DNA of 17,202 bases from Phycisphaerales bacterium UBA1910 (GTDB lineage: Bacteria > Planctomycetota > Phycisphaerae > Phycisphaerales > UBA1924). Shown one piece after another: positions 1-6,478 of this stretch. Positions within the stretch are counted from its first letter, which is position 1; each line of letters opens with the position of its first letter. Made by a program: the position numbers and the translations under genes. Location of the stretch: contig DDGE01000061.1 in assembly GCA_002337545.1 (NCBI GenBank), positions 8,219 through 25,420 on the forward strand, in the 5' to 3' direction. Under the pieces are notes generated by a model. It had not been told where the DNA came from. It did not search any database and saw nothing but the letters and a program-made list of their open reading frames with translations.

Positions 1-350
1 CGGGACATCCGCAGCCAGTCCCGCTTGCGCGCCACCAGCACCCACAGCATCCCCACGCACACCATCGTCAAAGTGACGAGCGAGACCATGAGAAACACCC
101 CCTCGGCGTTCTCGCCCCCGCTCATCACCACGCCCACCGTCATCATCAGCCCGACGAGCAAATCGAAGCTCAGCGGCATCGCGAACGCCAGCAGCGCCAG
201 CAACCACGCGCCCAGAAAAGAACTGCTCGACGACACGCCCAGCTCGATCGGGCATTCACACTCGGGACACACACCCAGCGTCACGCCGCGCAGGTTGTAC
301 CCGCAGATGGGGCACGGCGCATCGTGATCCGCGAGGTATGCACAAAGCAT
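1..350 (-). CDS. Zinc-ribbon membrane protein, C-terminus cut by window edge
   Basis: The reading frame enters the window start without a stop, so only the first 116 residues are visible. The N-terminus carries two cysteine pairs, CPIC (C13, C16) and CPEC (C28, C31), with the CGYNLRG signature between them, which is a small zinc ribbon. Two hydrophobic segments follow, at about residues 46-74 and 83-107, ending in a basic ARKRDW stretch, so the protein is a membrane protein with a cytosolic metal-binding head. Proteins of this architecture are common and mostly uncharacterised in Phycisphaerae; no function can be assigned. The start is uncertain. The ATG at 350 has GGGAGG only one base upstream, too close for normal use. 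An in-frame ATG at 392 would add 14 residues but has no clear ribosome site. The gene follows lepB by 44-86 bases in the same direction. Confidence 0.75.
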   Translation of the reverse strand, partial: MLCAYLADHDAPCPICGYNLRGVTLGVCPECECPIELGVSSSSSFLGAWLLALLAFAMPLSFDLLVGLMMTVGVVMSGGENAEGVFLMVSLVTLTMVCVGMLWVLVARKRDWLRMS

Positions 351-436
351 GCCTCCCGTAGCGTGTCGCGAGCATAAATCGTCCTGCCCCATGATGTCTG
401 TTGTACCCGATCAGGTGTGCGGGTGTTCGTCCCGAA

Positions 437-2080
437 CTACCAGATCCAGCGCAAACGCCCGAAGTCGATCGCAAAGATCCTCGAGAGCTTCGACCCGTTG
501 GCATCACTGAGGGGCGCGGGGAAGTAGACCACGAACGCCTTCCCCACAACAAGATCGCGGTTGACCACGCCGGGGGTGTCGTCGATCTCCTCGCGGACCC
601 ACCCATAGATCTCCTCATCTCCCCAGAGTCGTGAGTCCGCGGAGTTCGAGGAGTTGTCGCCGCACATGAAGAACTGCTCGCCCGACATCGTGGGGAAGTT
701 TTCGGGGTGTGCCCCGCGCGTCGGCGTGCCCTGATTGATGTGGTACGAGATGTCGCGCTGGATGCGCACATGCGAGAGCTCGAACGCGCCGCCCTCAAAG
801 TCCCAATGAACGCTCGGCTTGCCATAGATCTCGGTCTTGTGGAAGATCCCCAATCGACCGCCGCTCGTGTCATCCTCGAGCTCTTCCCACGACATGCCCG
901 TTGCGGCACTCGCACGCTCAGACGGAGTCCATTCGTAGGCGCCCTTTTCAGCACCGCCCGCGATGAGCTCGCCGTCGACAAACACCCATAACGCCTGATC
1001 GATGTGCCAGAACTCGACCTCCGCCCAGTCGCCCGCATCAATCGCGCCGAACGAACCGGAATCGATCTCTGTCCAGACAGAACCCTCAGAAGTCGCGTCG
1101 CGCATCTGAACGCTGGCGCTGCCAGAACCCAGATCGATCCGGGCACGGAACGCACGCCCACGCGATTCGATCGTCGGCGAGGCGATCACACCCGCCCCCT
1201 CAGAACGAATGTTGCACGACAGCGACAGATCACTCGTGGGGAACGGACGCAACCCCGGGCGGGGCGTCGCCTCGTCACTGCCGAGGAACAGGTCGTAGTA
1301 ATCCGCCGTCTGGTTGTAGGGGTTCATGTCCGTGATCGGACGGATGTCGTTCCACCGCAGCGTGGTGCTGCCCGATCCCTCGAAGGCGTACGCACGCTGA
1401 TCCGCAACGCCCGACCAGCCCGAGCCCACCCCAGTGAACGGCGAGCGGAACTCGATATTCTCGACCGGCGCATAGCTCGAATCGAACACCTCCTGCAGCA
1501 TCGAACGCTGCACGCGTTCGGGCTTGCGTTGGATGTCCCAATCGTTCTGGGTCCAAGTGTCCCAGCCGGACGAGGCCGTCTGCCCCTCGATATACGGGCG
1601 TGTGAACACATCGCCGTCCACGATCGCGAGCTGCTCACCGGGTAGACCGACCAATCGCTTGATGTAGTTGATGTGCTCACCGGGGTTTTTGAAGACCACC
1701 ACATCCCACCGCTCGGGTTGCTGAATCAGCGGGAGGTACTTGAGCACGAACACGCGATCACCCGCCGCGAGACGACGATTCGAGTCCGCATACTCAAGAC
1801 CCGACATCGGGTCCTGCACGAGAATGCCCGTCTGGTTGCGCACGGGCTGGCGGTACTGGTTGTAGGTCCATGGCCCGGTTTCCCAGTTGTACCCCGACTC
1901 ATCACCCTGGAAGCGGATGTGCTTGCCCAGGAGCGTCGGAGCCATCGATCCCGTAGGGATCTGGAAACCCTCGATCACGAACCCGCGGAACAGGAACGCG
2001 AGCATAAACGCAATAATGAGACTGGTGAGTGTCTCCTTGATCCCGATCGATCCCTCGCTCTGTTTCTTCGCGTCCGCCAT
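437..2080 (-). CDS. lepB: Signal peptidase I with large internal insert
   Basis: Type I signal peptidase, which cleaves signal peptides from exported proteins on the outer face of the cytoplasmic membrane. A single N-terminal membrane span (about residues 17-36) is followed by the nucleophile motif PTGSMAPTL (Ser45), RWDVVVFKNP (124-133), the general-base motif YIKRLVGLPGE (Lys141) and, near the C-terminus, CGDNSSNSADSR (473-484). The Ser/Lys dyad and box E are therefore intact. At 547 residues it is far longer than the E. coli enzyme (about 324). Almost all the excess lies between the Lys box and the GDNS box, roughly residues 160-460. That insert contains a beta-rich, LamG/concanavalin-like stretch with WVFVDGELI and FELSHVRIQRD. 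Large inserts here seem typical of planctomycete LepB proteins. The ATG at 2080 is preceded by a weak AGGGGC site. The gene lies 49 bases after the PSP1/RicT gene and is probably cotranscribed with it. Confidence 0.95.
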   Translation of the reverse strand: MADAKKQSEGSIGIKETLTSLIIAFMLAFLFRGFVIEGFQIPTGSMAPTLLGKHIRFQGDESGYNWETGPWTYNQYRQPVRNQTGILVQDPMSGLEYADSNRRLAAGDRVFVLKYLPLIQQPERWDVVVFKNPGEHINYIKRLVGLPGEQLAIVDGDVFTRPYIEGQTASSGWDTWTQNDWDIQRKPERVQRSMLQEVFDSSYAPVENIEFRSPFTGVGSGWSGVADQRAYAFEGSGSTTLRWNDIRPITDMNPYNQTADYYDLFLGSDEATPRPGLRPFPTSDLSLSCNIRSEGAGVIASPTIESRGRAFRARIDLGSGSASVQMRDATSEGSVWTEIDSGSFGAIDAGDWAEVEFWHIDQALWVFVDGELIAGGAEKGAYEWTPSERASAATGMSWEELEDDTSGGRLGIFHKTEIYGKPSVHWDFEGGAFELSHVRIQRDISYHINQGTPTRGAHPENFPTMSGEQFFMCGDNSSNSADSRLWGDEEIYGWVREEIDDTPGVVNRDLVVGKAFVVYFPAPLSDANGSKLSRIFAIDFGRLRWIW

Positions 2081-2129
2081 GCGACTGCCCCTGTAATCGT
2101 GTCTATTCCTGAAGACCGAGCTTCAGAGG

Positions 2130-3563
2130 TTATTCGCCAGACGAACCATCGCCGCTTGAGCCGCCGCTGTTGTTATTCCCGCCGCCTTCGCCGCCACCGG
2201 GGCGTTTCCGGCGTCGACGCCGACGCTTCTTCTTCGGCCGTTCACCCTCGGGTGCTGAACCCGGCCCGTCCGACGAACGGGATTCCGCCCGTGAACCGCC
2301 CTGATCGCTGGGGATATCCGTCTTCCGCTGGGTGTTGGCACCCGCCGCCTGGTTGCCCGAGCCGCCCGACTCGCCACCCGAGCCCTTGCGCCGACGACGC
2401 CGACGCTTCTTTTTCTTGGTCCCCGCACCCTCGCCCGGTTCGGCCGCATCCTTCTCGCGTGTCTTGGTCGCGGCCTCGCCCTTGGGTGCACGCTTCGTCC
2501 GCGAACCACGCGAACCATCACGCCGATCGGATCGCTCGCCCCGCTTGGGACGGGCCTCACGCTCGGGCGGGGTCTTGGAATCCGGCTCGGTCAGGTCCTC
2601 GATCGGGAACGCCGCCTCTGTCCCGTCGTCGAGCTTGATCAGTGCGAGCTGGGTCAGGATCTGTGTCGAAACGACAAAGCCATCGCCGTCGGGTGTCCCC
2701 ACACGCGACTTGCGATGCGGGAGGTTCTTGCGGAGTTCCTCGTAGGTCTCATCCTCGTAGCGAAGACAACACATCAGGCGTCCGCACCGACCCGAAATCT
2801 TCAATGGATCGAGCGTCGCCTTCTGGACCTTGGCGCTCTTCATCGATACCGGCTTGAGCACCTTGAGGAAGTTCTTGCAGCAGCAGTACTGCCCGCAGCG
2901 CTCATAGTCCGCTGTGATCCGCGCCTCGTCGCGTGCCCCGATCTGACGCAGCTCCACCTTGCAGTCGAACTCACGCTGCATGTCGGAAACGAGATCGCGG
3001 AAATCGACCCGGTCCTCGGCACCGAAGTAGATCACGATCCGCTCGCCACCGAGCATCGGCTCGGCCTCGATCACCTGCATGGGCAGATCGGCCTGCTCGA
3101 TCATCCGCTTGGCGCGCATCCGAAGCTCGTTCTTCTTCTGCTCCAGTCGTTCCTGATCGTTCAGATCATCGACCGTCGCGATCCGGAGGACCTTGCCGCG
3201 ATCGTGGAACGGGTACTGACGACCGCCGGAGTTCTCGATGTACTCGAGCATCTCCTTCCGAGTCACGCTCTTGGAACAACCCGCGTTGGGGCAGGTGCTG
3301 GTGAGCATTTCCCCGATCTCGGTGCCGCGATGCGTGCGGACAACGAGCTTGGACCCGCACCCCGGCTTTTCTTTGCCGGTGTAAGGGAACTCGCCGACCA
3401 TGCGCATGTAGCCGAAGCGCACCACGATGCTCGTGGGCGCGTTGAGCCGTTCATACGCTTCGCGATCCTCTTTCTCTTTGAGATAGGACGCGAGGTCTTC
3501 TTCGAACTGTGGGAGTGGTTGAATAGGCACAAGTGGCGTTCGTCGAGAATCGTGGGCACACAA
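2130..3563 (-). CDS. ricT: PSP1-domain / RicT-like protein with basic C-terminal tail
   Basis: PSP1 family protein related to RicT (YaaT) of Bacillus subtilis, which works with RicA and RicF in RNA processing and binds Fe-S clusters. The PSP1 core spans about residues 42-325. It includes GSKLVVRTHRGTEIGEML, the cysteine cluster CGQYCCCKNF (C223, C227-229) and the hallmark GRCGRLMCCLRYE (C260, C265, C266). An insert at about 89-130 adds a CPNAGC pair (C91, C96). From residue 330 onward the protein is low-complexity, with two near-identical basic blocks (about 383-394 and 444-454) separated by Gly/Ser/Asn-rich sequence; this could bind RNA. The frame opens with TTG at 3563; a GTG at 3530 is an alternative, and neither has a clear ribosome site. 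The conserved domain starts near residue 42, so either is possible. Partners RicA and RicF are not in the window. Domain assignment is firm; the functional link is by family only. Confidence 0.88.
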   Translation of the reverse strand: MCAHDSRRTPLVPIQPLPQFEEDLASYLKEKEDREAYERLNAPTSIVVRFGYMRMVGEFPYTGKEKPGCGSKLVVRTHRGTEIGEMLTSTCPNAGCSKSVTRKEMLEYIENSGGRQYPFHDRGKVLRIATVDDLNDQERLEQKKNELRMRAKRMIEQADLPMQVIEAEPMLGGERIVIYFGAEDRVDFRDLVSDMQREFDCKVELRQIGARDEARITADYERCGQYCCCKNFLKVLKPVSMKSAKVQKATLDPLKISGRCGRLMCCLRYEDETYEELRKNLPHRKSRVGTPDGDGFVVSTQILTQLALIKLDDGTEAAFPIEDLTEPDSKTPPEREARPKRGERSDRRDGSRGSRTKRAPKGEAATKTREKDAAEPGEGAGTKKKKRRRRRRKGSGGESGGSGNQAAGANTQRKTDIPSDQGGSRAESRSSDGPGSAPEGERPKKKRRRRRRKRPGGGEGGGNNNSGGSSGDGSSGE

Positions 3564-3587
3564 CGCAGCGCCCGATGCACGAGGACT

Positions 3588-3908
3588 TTAGGGGGTTCCG
3601 AACGCCCGGGCACGCGCCCGAGCAAACAGAGCCGCGAGATCCTCACGCTCGAGAAGCTGAGTCCCATGATTCCGATCCGACTTGTAGACCATCAGCGCTT
3701 CCTGACCCGAGTCCACAACGAAGAGAAGCTCTTCGTTCCCGCCGTCCGTCGACATGATGGTGTACGCCCCGCTCTCGCTGGACATCTCCGCCTGCGCCGA
3801 GGTGTCGATCAGACCCGCGCCCTGCACGACGATCAGCGCCGAAAGAATCCCGGCGCTGACCCAGAGCCACCCACCGCGATCGTGTTGCTTTGCTTCCTGA
3901 TTCTGCAT
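3588..3908 (-). CDS. Small membrane-anchored protein, paralog of its upstream neighbour
   Basis: 106-residue protein of unknown function. A hydrophobic segment at about residues 13-34 ends in a possible signal-peptidase site (TSAQA), after which the chain is extracytoplasmic. The mature part has the pattern GAYTIMSTDG...VVDSGQEALMVYKSD...LLEREDLAALF. This matches, segment for segment, the downstream half of the protein encoded just upstream (GVYTVIGSDT...VLDSANREIVSLRWN...LGFRDLVRD). The two are therefore probably tandem paralogs. The start ATG is well supported by AAGGAG at 3915-3920, six bases upstream. The gap from the previous stop is only 12 bases and holds this ribosome site, suggesting one transcript and possibly coupled translation. 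The ricT gene follows after 24 bases. Confidence 0.8.
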   Translation of the reverse strand: MQNQEAKQHDRGGWLWVSAGILSALIVVQGAGLIDTSAQAEMSSESGAYTIMSTDGGNEELLFVVDSGQEALMVYKSDRNHGTQLLEREDLAALFARARARAFGTP

Positions 3909-3920
3909 CGGATGCTCCTT

Positions 3921-4247
3921 TTATCGCTCGGGGTCGCTGTTGACATCACGGACGAGATCACGGAATCCGAGCCCTTCCAAGGCCTTGGTGGATTCGTTCC
4001 ATCGCAGAGACACGATCTCACGGTTGGCAGAGTCGAGCACATGGATCGTGCTCGCCGTTTCACCGAGCGTGTCGCTCCCGATCACCGTGTACACCCCGCG
4101 GACACGCATGTCGTTGCCCTCCATCTGGGCACCGACCTGCGGCGACAGGGTCACCAGGCCCAAAATCGCGAGCAAAGCCAGATTCAATGCCACCAGCCCC
4201 GATCGACCCGAACGGCCCCGGTGCTGTGTTTCGTTCGTATTCGTCAT
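3921..4247 (-). CDS. Small membrane-anchored protein with YT/VDS/RDL repeat motif
   Basis: 108-residue protein of unknown function. The N-terminal 16 residues are polar, followed by a hydrophobic signal or anchor (about 17-39, ending SPQVGAQ). The exported part has GVYTVIGSD, HVLDSANREIVSLRW and GLGFRDLVRD. The same three blocks, in the same order and spacing, occur in the next gene. The start at 4247 is chosen because GGAGG at 4255-4259 sits seven bases upstream; the alternative ATG at 4253 is only one base from it. The open frame extends further upstream, but that part overlaps another gene and looks non-coding. I infer a periplasmic or membrane-surface role, but there is no recognisable catalytic motif. 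A candidate promoter lies at about 4292-4321. Confidence 0.82.
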   Translation of the reverse strand: MTNTNETQHRGRSGRSGLVALNLALLAILGLVTLSPQVGAQMEGNDMRVRGVYTVIGSDTLGETASTIHVLDSANREIVSLRWNESTKALEGLGFRDLVRDVNSDPER

Positions 4248-4253
4248 GGCCAT

Positions 4254-4260
4254 ACCTCCA
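4254..4260 (-). promoter_or_regulatory. Ribosome binding site deciding the start at 4247
   Basis: On the minus strand the sequence reads TGGAGGT, followed directly by ATGGCCATG. GGAGG lies one base before the first ATG and seven bases before the second. Normal spacing therefore selects the second ATG (4247). Seen directly; clear Shine-Dalgarno sites are uncommon in this window, which makes this one informative. Confidence 0.7.
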
Positions 4261-4291
4261 GGCGCGAACAAACCGTCCGCGTCTCTATGAG

Positions 4292-4321
4292 CATATACCG
4301 CAGAACACCCCCACCAGTTCT
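4292..4321 (-). promoter_or_regulatory. Candidate promoter -10 with overlapping inverted repeat
   Basis: On the minus strand TATATG (4297-4292) resembles a -10 box and lies about 45 bases before the start codon at 4247. Directly upstream is the inverted repeat AGAAC-N10-GTTCT (4321-4302), which would sit over the spacer and -35 region. No good -35 hexamer is visible at 17-base spacing, so if this is a promoter it may need an activator. This is inference from sequence pattern only. Confidence 0.3.
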
Positions 4322-4366
4322 TGACCGATCGGAGCGTCGGGAAAACTCGCCCAGATTGGTCCGGAA

Positions 4367-4615
4367 TCAGTCCTGGTGCCCACGCTTGGACTTGAGCGTG
4401 ACGGCAAACACCAGAAGTCCCGTCAGCAGGATCGCAACACCCCAAACGATGAACTTGGGGCTGCTGGGCGCATCCTGCGTCGTCGGCGGACGCAGCGCCT
4501 CTTCCTGCGCGAGCACATCGCCAGCACTCATCGCCAACATCATCATCGCGACCAGCGCCATGAATCCTTTGCTCATCATCGATCCGCACACACGCTCAAG
4601 CAGGGGGCTATTCAT
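4367..4615 (-). CDS. Small exported protein with C-terminal membrane span
   Basis: 82 residues, no recognised family. A hydrophobic, Met-rich signal-like segment (about residues 18-36, GFMALVAMMMLAMSAGDVLAQ) ends in a plausible VLA-Q cleavage site. After a short Pro/Thr/Ser-rich linker (PPTTQDAPSSP) there is a second membrane span (about 54-73, FIVWGVAILLTGLLVF) and a basic tail (KSKRGHQD). The mature protein would thus be a short single-span membrane peptide with a brief outside segment. Two starts are possible: ATG at 4615, or the ATG-ATG pair at 4579/4576, which would give a more normal signal peptide beginning MMSKGF. Neither has a strong ribosome site. It lies upstream of the two paralogous small proteins, separated by 119 bases with a candidate promoter. 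Confidence 0.7.
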   Translation of the reverse strand: MNSPLLERVCGSMMSKGFMALVAMMMLAMSAGDVLAQEEALRPPTTQDAPSSPKFIVWGVAILLTGLLVFAVTLKSKRGHQD

Positions 4616-4687
4616 GCATCCACGCTACACCACCAACCGCCCCGCATCAAGCAGAACCCAGCCCGCGGCACACACTTTGATCCACGC

Positions 4688-5311
4688 TCAAAAACCCAGC
4701 AGCTCAAAGGCGGGCTCCCGAACACCCGCCTGATCACGCTCCAGGCCGCGATCGTGAACAGGAATACCGAACGGACGACTCAGTCGCTCGAAATCCTTGG
4801 TCGACAGGTGCACGGTCCCCCATTTCGGGCTCCGAACACGCATCGCTCCCGTATATGAGTCCACATCGATGCAGCGCATGGTGTACCAACGACCCCGATC
4901 CACCACCGTCTCCACGAATAAACCATCCGGCGGCACATCATCACACCAGTACATAAACACGAACATCGGCTCAAACTCGGGACCGAACAGCGCACGCCAA
5001 CGCTGCAACGCCTCAATATCCTCAAGCGTCACCCAAGATTCCATCCGAGGCTTGGCCGGCGTCCCGTCCTTTAAACGGATCTTGGGCAAGCGTCGCCCCT
5101 TCACCTCGACAAGCAGATTCCCGCCGTCGCCGTAGATCACGAAATCAAAGTTCTTGAGCGTGCTGGACGATTCGCCATCCCGTGGGCGCGTGATCCGAGA
5201 TCGATCGGGCAGCAACGATTTCTTCGCCTCGTCCACCGAAATGTACGGCACGCGCTGATCCCGAAGGAACCGCTCGAACGCATACTCATAGTGATGACGA
5301 CGCTGGGCCAT
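4688..5311 (-). CDS. HYExAFE family protein, nuclease-fold-like
   Basis: 207 residues. The N-terminus has RHHYEYAFERFLR (residues 5-17), which fits the HYExAFE signature that names a planctomycete-associated family of unknown function. The core, KNFDFVIYGDGGNLLVEVKGR (about 53-73), has an Asp in a hydrophobic strand followed by a Glu-x-Lys, in the order expected of a PD-(D/E)XK nuclease-like fold (candidate residues D56, E69, K71). Later segments (MFVFMYW, WGTVHLSTKDFERLSRPFG) look like further core strands and a C-terminal helix. No export signal or membrane span is seen, so it is probably cytoplasmic. The nuclease-like reading is my inference; a fold without activity is equally possible. 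The ATG at 5311 has only a weak ribosome site. It lies 33 bases after the hydrolase gene in the same direction. Confidence 0.8.
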   Translation of the reverse strand: MAQRRHHYEYAFERFLRDQRVPYISVDEAKKSLLPDRSRITRPRDGESSSTLKNFDFVIYGDGGNLLVEVKGRRLPKIRLKDGTPAKPRMESWVTLEDIEALQRWRALFGPEFEPMFVFMYWCDDVPPDGLFVETVVDRGRWYTMRCIDVDSYTGAMRVRSPKWGTVHLSTKDFERLSRPFGIPVHDRGLERDQAGVREPAFELLGF

Positions 5312-5344
5312 ACCCGATCATATCACAAACCCAGCACCATCGCA

Positions 5345-6478
5345 TCATTCTCGACGAAGCCGATCGAGCACCACCCGAATTGCGGGGGGGTCGGTCGCAT
5401 CGGGCAGATTCGCCTCTGCTCGCACCCGCTCCTCGATCTCGATGGTCCGGATCATCCCTCGGTGATTCGCGTTCACGATCACGACATCCGTAGCGCCGTC
5501 CATGACCGCCGAGGAAACCGGCACGACCCCGTCGCCCAGTTCCGCGCCGAGCGCCTCGACCTGCGAAAGGATCCGCTTGGATTGTTTCTCACCAACGATG
5601 TCGCGGAGCACGCTTCGTGCGCTCGCGTTGCTCAGCGTCCCCACGAGCGTGCTCGGCGTATCCGTCCGCCCCACCACACAAACCACACGAATCCCGTCCG
5701 GGATCGATCGCTCGTTGAGCTGCGCGAGGAACGCAGAATCAGGCATCAGGTCGATGCCCGCCTGCCCCTCGCCGTCGTTGAAATATCCGAGCAAGCGTTT
5801 GGGGTCCAGATCATCCGATTCCGCCCAGCGCTGAACCTGCTCGCGAGCCTCGGCCACGCTCCGCATCCGGGCCCAGGGCGACCCCTTGTGGGGCGTCCCA
5901 AGCGTGATCAAGGTGCCCACGGGCACACCCCGATCGAGGTATCCATCACGCGAAAGCACCTCCCGAGAGACCAGCCCGCCCATCGAATGGCAGACCAGAT
6001 CAATTTCGCTGAGCCCACGGGTGCGCAGGTCCACGAGCGCCCGCTCGAACGCGTCTGCGCTGCGCACAACTGCCTGATCGTTTGCGTAATCGAAACGCAG
6101 CACCGTGTGCCCCTCTTGGGCCAGCGCGGGCGCAAGCTCGTCCCATATCCCGCCGGGCTCGTCGAGCCCGTGGATCAAGACAACCGCTCGCGGACCAATA
6201 TCGGCAAGGGGATCGAGTGAAGCCCATGCGTCGGTGTCCGCGTTGTAGCGGCGCACGCCGCGCCATGTCACACGATCGCCTGAGCGGACATCCATCGCCG
6301 TCTCCGCGAGACTCGAAGAAACCGACTCAACGAATCGGGCGATCGCCTGAGCGCGTGCGCGTTCAACCGGTTGCGTGTCCCGCAGCAGCCACAGCCCGAC
6401 CGCGCAGAGCACGCTGAGGAGAATCGCACAAACAATCAATCGACGCACGCGTCTGAACCTGGAACCGCTTCGGGTCAT
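5345..6478 (-). CDS. Membrane-anchored alpha/beta hydrolase, lipase-like
   Basis: 377-residue serine hydrolase of the alpha/beta fold. An N-terminal span (about residues 13-32) after a strongly basic start (TRSGSRFRRVRR) suggests anchoring with the enzyme outside the cytoplasm. Catalytic features are visible in order: oxyanion-hole VVLIHGL (HG at 103-104), nucleophile elbow CHSMGGLV (Ser165), TLGTPHKGSPWA (192-203) as in triacylglycerol lipases and PGAP1/LipA-like esterases, GDGVVPV (Asp316) and NANHRGM (His339). The set agrees with a working Ser-Asp-His triad. The start ATG shares four bases (ATGA) with the stop of the MCE gene, so translation is probably coupled. That context suggests a lipid or acyl-ester substrate met during lipid transport, but the substrate cannot be read from sequence. 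Confidence 0.88.
   Translation of the reverse strand: MTRSGSRFRRVRRLIVCAILLSVLCAVGLWLLRDTQPVERARAQAIARFVESVSSSLAETAMDVRSGDRVTWRGVRRYNADTDAWASLDPLADIGPRAVVLIHGLDEPGGIWDELAPALAQEGHTVLRFDYANDQAVVRSADAFERALVDLRTRGLSEIDLVCHSMGGLVSREVLSRDGYLDRGVPVGTLITLGTPHKGSPWARMRSVAEAREQVQRWAESDDLDPKRLLGYFNDGEGQAGIDLMPDSAFLAQLNERSIPDGIRVVCVVGRTDTPSTLVGTLSNASARSVLRDIVGEKQSKRILSQVEALGAELGDGVVPVSSAVMDGATDVVIVNANHRGMIRTIEIEERVRAEANLPDATDPPAIRVVLDRLRRE

Noticed and set aside
256..1161. Minus-strand open frame of 301 codons
   Set aside because: It is a shifted frame of lepB and of the zinc-ribbon gene; the protein is Arg/Ser-rich without structure.
4248..4589. Upstream extension of the small protein starting at 4247
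   Set aside because: It overlaps the well-formed signal-peptide gene at 4367-4615 and passes through a likely promoter; the GGAGG site selects 4247.
2715..4733. Long plus-strand open frame of 672 codons
   Set aside because: It lies antisense to ricT and three small genes. Its translation is rich in His, Arg, Leu and Asp with no domain, as expected from the complementary strand of G+C-rich coding DNA.
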